From the NCBI GenBank assembly GCA_020137815.1, contig CM035362.1, forward strand, positions 3,653,976 to 3,717,975: 64,000 bases of DNA, written 5' to 3'. This DNA comes from Hormiphora californensis. Taxonomy: Eukaryota > Ctenophora > Tentaculata > Cydippida > Pleurobrachiidae. Positions within the stretch are counted from its first letter, which is position 1, and every line of letters begins with the position of its first letter. Below are positions 60,563 through 64,000 of this stretch, piece after piece. The notes under the pieces are model-generated. The model ran no database searches and was not told the DNA's origin. It saw nothing but the letters and a program-made list of their open reading frames with translations. The position numbers and the translations under genes were made by a program.

Positions 60563-63453
60563 GAGGTCGTCTGCACTCAACATCGTGACTCCACGTTCCA
60601 TCGTCTTGGCAGGTTATAACACTGTCTCCAATCAGTACATGCTTGTTCTTACAGGTGATGGAAATTTCGGTCCCAGCTTCCTTGACAGTCTCATCTCCTT
60701 CGAGTGTTGATCCTTTAACAGTTAAGGCAGGACACACTGATAAATAATAGAAATTCTTTATTTTTAAATTCCCGTAAATAAAAGACATATGAATTGAGCT
60801 CGAAATGCGAATTATACACTTACTTTTATTGCACTTCGGTATATCACTTGACCATGATCCATCCTCCTGGCAAGTCAATGTAGAACTGCCCACAAGGTTG
60901 TAATTGGCAGCACATTCGACAGTGGCAGTTGTCCCTGTTGGTGAGGCAGTCCAGCTTCCTTGTGTCGAGTTATCAACCGTAAATGCAGGACACTCGACTG
61001 GTTCTGAATGGAAATATTAATTAAATAGTAATTGGCATGAGTTCATTATATAATAATGTTATGTATGATAATGATATTGGTATGCCAGTTCTGTATAATA
61101 ATAGGTCACGTCTAAAGCTCAACAGAATAACGTAAAACTCCGCTGATCCAACTCCAACAGCCCTGCACTTTGTCTGTATATACTGCACTGACCCCCCACT
61201 TGGTAATAAAACAAGAGTTTAGAGTTGTAAATACCTGCTCTGTAGAAGTCAGATGCTTTGTCATATATACTGTCGAACTTGATCTCCTCCACAACATCAC
61301 CACCCCACTGTGTAACACAGTCGCTATTTGAACTATCTGCAAACTGGTATGTCAGCACCTCAACACTATTACATGTGATGATGAGGGTAGTCTCTGTTTT
61401 GGTTATCGTCCAGATCTTATCCACCTCCACCGGGGGTTGCACTGGCAGGTCTGTCGAGCTGGTGGTGCACCAGCCTATCCGATACTGCATTGTGGAGAAG
61501 AACTCCACAGATACACTACTGATAGTGCTGCTGTCCTTGTCGTACATCGTCACATAGATCTTCTCATCACTACCCAGTGTAGAGTCAGTCTTTATCTGGA
61601 GTGGTGTTGTCTCCAGGTCCCATGGTATCTTAACATTATCCTGCTCTACAGCTGTCCAGTCTGAGAGAAAATTTAATTCTTATCAGCGATCTGGTTGCTT
61701 GATGTTTTTGATCGATAACGTAGAATTATAGAACACTGCCTTTCACAAGCTGCTAATTGCAATGAATGTTTTCAATAAACGGTTTCAGTCATGAATACGG
61801 TACGAAGACACTGTACTGTGCCATTATTATTACTGCACTGCAGGAACCGACCGATTATCGGAATCGTAATCGTAATCGTTTAAAAATCGTTAATTTTTGC
61901 TGAATCGGTATCGGATCGTATTCGTTAAAATTTACAAAACTAATCCGATTTTTTTGACGACTGAAGGACATGTAATCAGTGACCAATGTGTAACTAGCCA
62001 GTAGAGACGGTTTCTTTGAACAGAATCTATTGATTACCCGAACACACGATCCGTGCTAAAGAGCTGGTAGCACGGATTGAATTTCAGACCACTAATAAGC
62101 ACGTGACCAAACTGCCCATCCTATCAAATGATGGTATATAAAACCAATACCAATACCAATGATGGATTATCACGTGATGCAAAGGTCTGAATCGAGAGCT
62201 ACTGCGTTCACCAAGAGGTGGCTGCTGAAGCCAGAGAGTATCGAGATGCTCTTGCACAACACTCGATAGTGGTAGTCCATGTACCTGAAGTTGTACTTCA
62301 GGCACATGGACTACCATTATCGAGTGTTGTGCAGAATATATAAATGATAATTATATGATACAGATTACTACTTATGATGATTTATTCTAGTTAATTTCGA
62401 AACTTGAAAATTCGTTATCGTATCGTTATCGTATCGTTATCGGTTAAAAATTTGATAATCGGATCGTTATCGGAATCGTTTTGAAATTTGGAATCGGTCG
62501 GTTCCTGCTGCACTGTCATGCTGTCTGTCAAAATGGGTTCGCAAAATACCGTATTCAAATATATATTATTCCCACTGCAAGCACCTCTGTATGCCTATTG
62601 CAGTGGACTCTAGATCTTAGACCTTAAGAACATATAAGTTTAAGGAGGACTCTATCTAAAAATTCTGAACAATGCTAGCTGGAATCTATGTCTACAAGTC
62701 CTGAAGCTCAACAGAATAACGTAAAACTCCGTTGATCCAACACCCACAGCCCCACTTTGTCTGTATTGCACTGACCCCCCACTTGGTGGTAAAACAATAG
62801 TGGTACGATTGAATACCTGCTCTGTAGAAATCAGATGCGGTGTCATCATTGTAGAATTTGATCTGCTCCACAATATCACCACCCCACCTTGGAACACAGT
62901 TGTCATTTGAACTATCTGCAAACAGGTAGGTCAGCACCTCCACATTGTTACATATGATGATAAGAGCGGTCTCTGTTTTGGTGATTTTCCAGATCTTATC
63001 CACCTCCCCCGGGGGTTGTACTGGCAGGTCTTTCCAGGTGCTGCAGTAGCCTATCCAATACTGCATTGGGGAGGTGACCGTGAACCTCACAACCACATTA
63101 CCGATCCAGCTGCTGTCCTTGTCGTACATCCGCACATTGATCACCTCATCACTACCCAGTGTAGAGTTCGTCTTTATCTCGAGAGGTGTTCCCTCCAGGT
63201 CCCATGGTATCTTGACACCCTGCTCAACAACTGTCCAATCTGAGAGAATTTGAGTCTCATGAGGGATCTGGTTGCTTTTGATTGATGACGTATAAAATAG
63301 TTCCAAAGTAATCTTTATTTTAAGTGAGCTTGGTATATCAAACAAGCAGCATTATTTCCACAACAATTGCTTAAAAAGTTGTAACGAACCTGTACTGGTA
63401 GCTGGTCGCCACAAGCCAGCCACCAAAAGGTAAAATACCACAATCAAACGCAT
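60563..63453 (-). CDS. Secreted sushi-domain protein with two copies of an unknown domain (3' end not resolved)
   Basis: Exons: 63390-63453 (signal peptide MRLIVVFYLLVAGLW), 62817-63239, 61235-61660, 60824-61003, 60563-60736, all phase 1 at each join. The second and third encode ~140-residue copies of one domain sharing DWT.VEQ, KIPWDLE.TPL.IKT.STLG, DLPVQPP.EVDKIW.ITKTE, and WGGD.VE.IKF...ASDFYRA. I do not recognise it. The fourth and fifth are sushi/CCP domains, each with four Cys, e.g. CPAFTVDNS...LTCQEDGSW and CPALTVKGS...ITCQDDGTW. The last donor leaves the reading frame open, so at least one more exon exists, perhaps the fucolectin-like pieces. An extracellular adhesion or recognition role is inferred from domain type only. 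Confidence 0.75.
61841..62507. mobile_element. hAT-like 667-bp element sharing the 109-bp family's ends
   Basis: Begins caggaaccgaccgatt and ends aatcggtcggttcctg, with a perfect 8-bp target duplication ctgcactg. Subterminal 'atcgttatcggaatcgtt' repeats are inverted at the two ends. A ~40-bp-arm hairpin lies at 62246-62330 (gcacaacactcgatagtggt). No transposase ORF. Intronic in the sushi-domain gene. Confidence 0.85.
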
Positions 63454-63529
63454 CGATACATTATTTTCTTCACTAAAAGAAAGATTGCAAAGATCCAAGA
63501 CAACTTGGGGAAATGAGGAGTTTGCTCTC

Positions 63530-63800
63530 TAAATTTTCAGCTCCGCCCATGTTAAATCATCGCTGTGCTCTGGTTTTTTGAAAAGCTACGATTTGGGAAT
63601 CTATAAATAAAACTAAAAGCAGAGACAGGAGCTTTATCATGCTTCTTTGCTCTCTGAATTTTAGCTCCGCCCATATCACTGTACTCTGTTTTTTGTTTAT
63701 TTGCTCTCTGAATTTTAGCTCCGCCCATATCGCTGTACTCTGTTTTTTGTTTTTTGAAAAGCTGCCATTTGGGAATCTATAAATAAAAGGACAGACAAGA
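63530..63800. repeat. Tandem repeat upstream of the sushi-domain gene, with TATA-like boxes
   Basis: 'tttgctctctgaattttagc' then 'tccgcccat' occurs three times (63519, 63648, 63699), and 'tttgggaatctataaataaaa' twice (63592, 63770). GC-box-like ctccgccc and tataaata motifs suggest promoter material facing right. No gene start can be confirmed before the window ends. Confidence 0.5.
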
Positions 63801-63916
63801 GCTTCATTTGCTCTAGGGAGCGAGGGAGAGCAAAAACGAAGGATTGCTCGCTACACACAAAGTCAGCTTACAGCAATGATTTATAACGCTACGAAGATGG
63901 TTTTCCTCAATGCTTT

Positions 63917-63957
63917 TCTCTCTCTCTCTCTCTCTCTCTCCTCCCTCTCTCTCTCCC

Positions 63958-64000
<43 letters not shown>
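63917..64000. repeat. (CT)n tract at the window end
   Basis: CT with CCCT interruptions running to the last base. Confidence 0.9.

Noticed and set aside
63876-63960. Possible start of a plus-strand gene (ATG at 63876 after a TATA-like box)
   Set aside because: The frame runs straight into the CT tract and the window ends; nothing supports coding.

Overview
This is a eukaryotic, almost certainly invertebrate animal, nuclear window. Coding sequence is split into short exons (about 75-250 nt) with GT-AG introns. The genes are recognisable metazoan families: kinesin-1 heavy chain, inositol 1,4,5-trisphosphate (IP3) receptor, the GPI-remodelling protein PGAP3, a small secreted Cys-rich lectin-like protein and a sushi-domain protein. 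The space between exons is packed with short non-autonomous DNA transposons, (GA)n/(CT)n tracts and minisatellites. The sequence alone does not fix the phylum; a non-bilaterian or other early-branching animal fits best.

Layout. 1-6.8 kb: no convincing gene, homopolymer-rich sequence that looks like poorly polished assembly. 6.86-7.7 kb: 3' end of a CR1/L2-type non-LTR retrotransposon. 8.0-23.1 kb (minus): about 36 exons of an IP3-receptor-like calcium channel. 23.2-25.9 kb: intergenic with fold-back elements. 25.95-41.46 kb (minus): a complete 24-exon kinesin-1 heavy chain (KIF5) whose exons sum to 964 codons plus stop. 41.5-44.0 kb: a 1.3-kb inverted-repeat element and a GA tract. 44.0-46.9 kb (minus): complete seven-exon PGAP3 (313 codons). 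46.9-52.8 kb: repeats and fold-backs only. 52.8-58.3 kb (plus): an eight-exon secreted protein of unknown function (421 codons), with a two-exon lectin-like gene (53.88-54.68 kb, minus) nested in its third intron. 58.9-63.45 kb (minus): a secreted protein with two copies of an unrecognised ~140-residue domain and two sushi domains, plus possible fucolectin-like exons. The window ends in a CT tract.

The genes do not form a pathway. IP3 receptor (ER calcium release), kinesin-1 (microtubule transport) and PGAP3 (GPI-anchor lipid remodelling) are housekeeping neighbours; the right-hand cluster encodes secreted proteins.

The most striking feature is what happens at the splice sites. At least five acceptors in four genes have been tandemly duplicated together with the start of their exon, one of them into a ~2-kb array of about 40 acceptor-bearing 50-bp units. 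Several introns are built largely from one transposon, with its end lying on or within a few bases of a splice site. A 109-bp element family with 8-bp target duplications (hAT-like) is present in eight full-length and two truncated copies, and shares its termini with a 667-bp relative. Two apparent indels interrupt otherwise phase-consistent genes and should be checked against reads.
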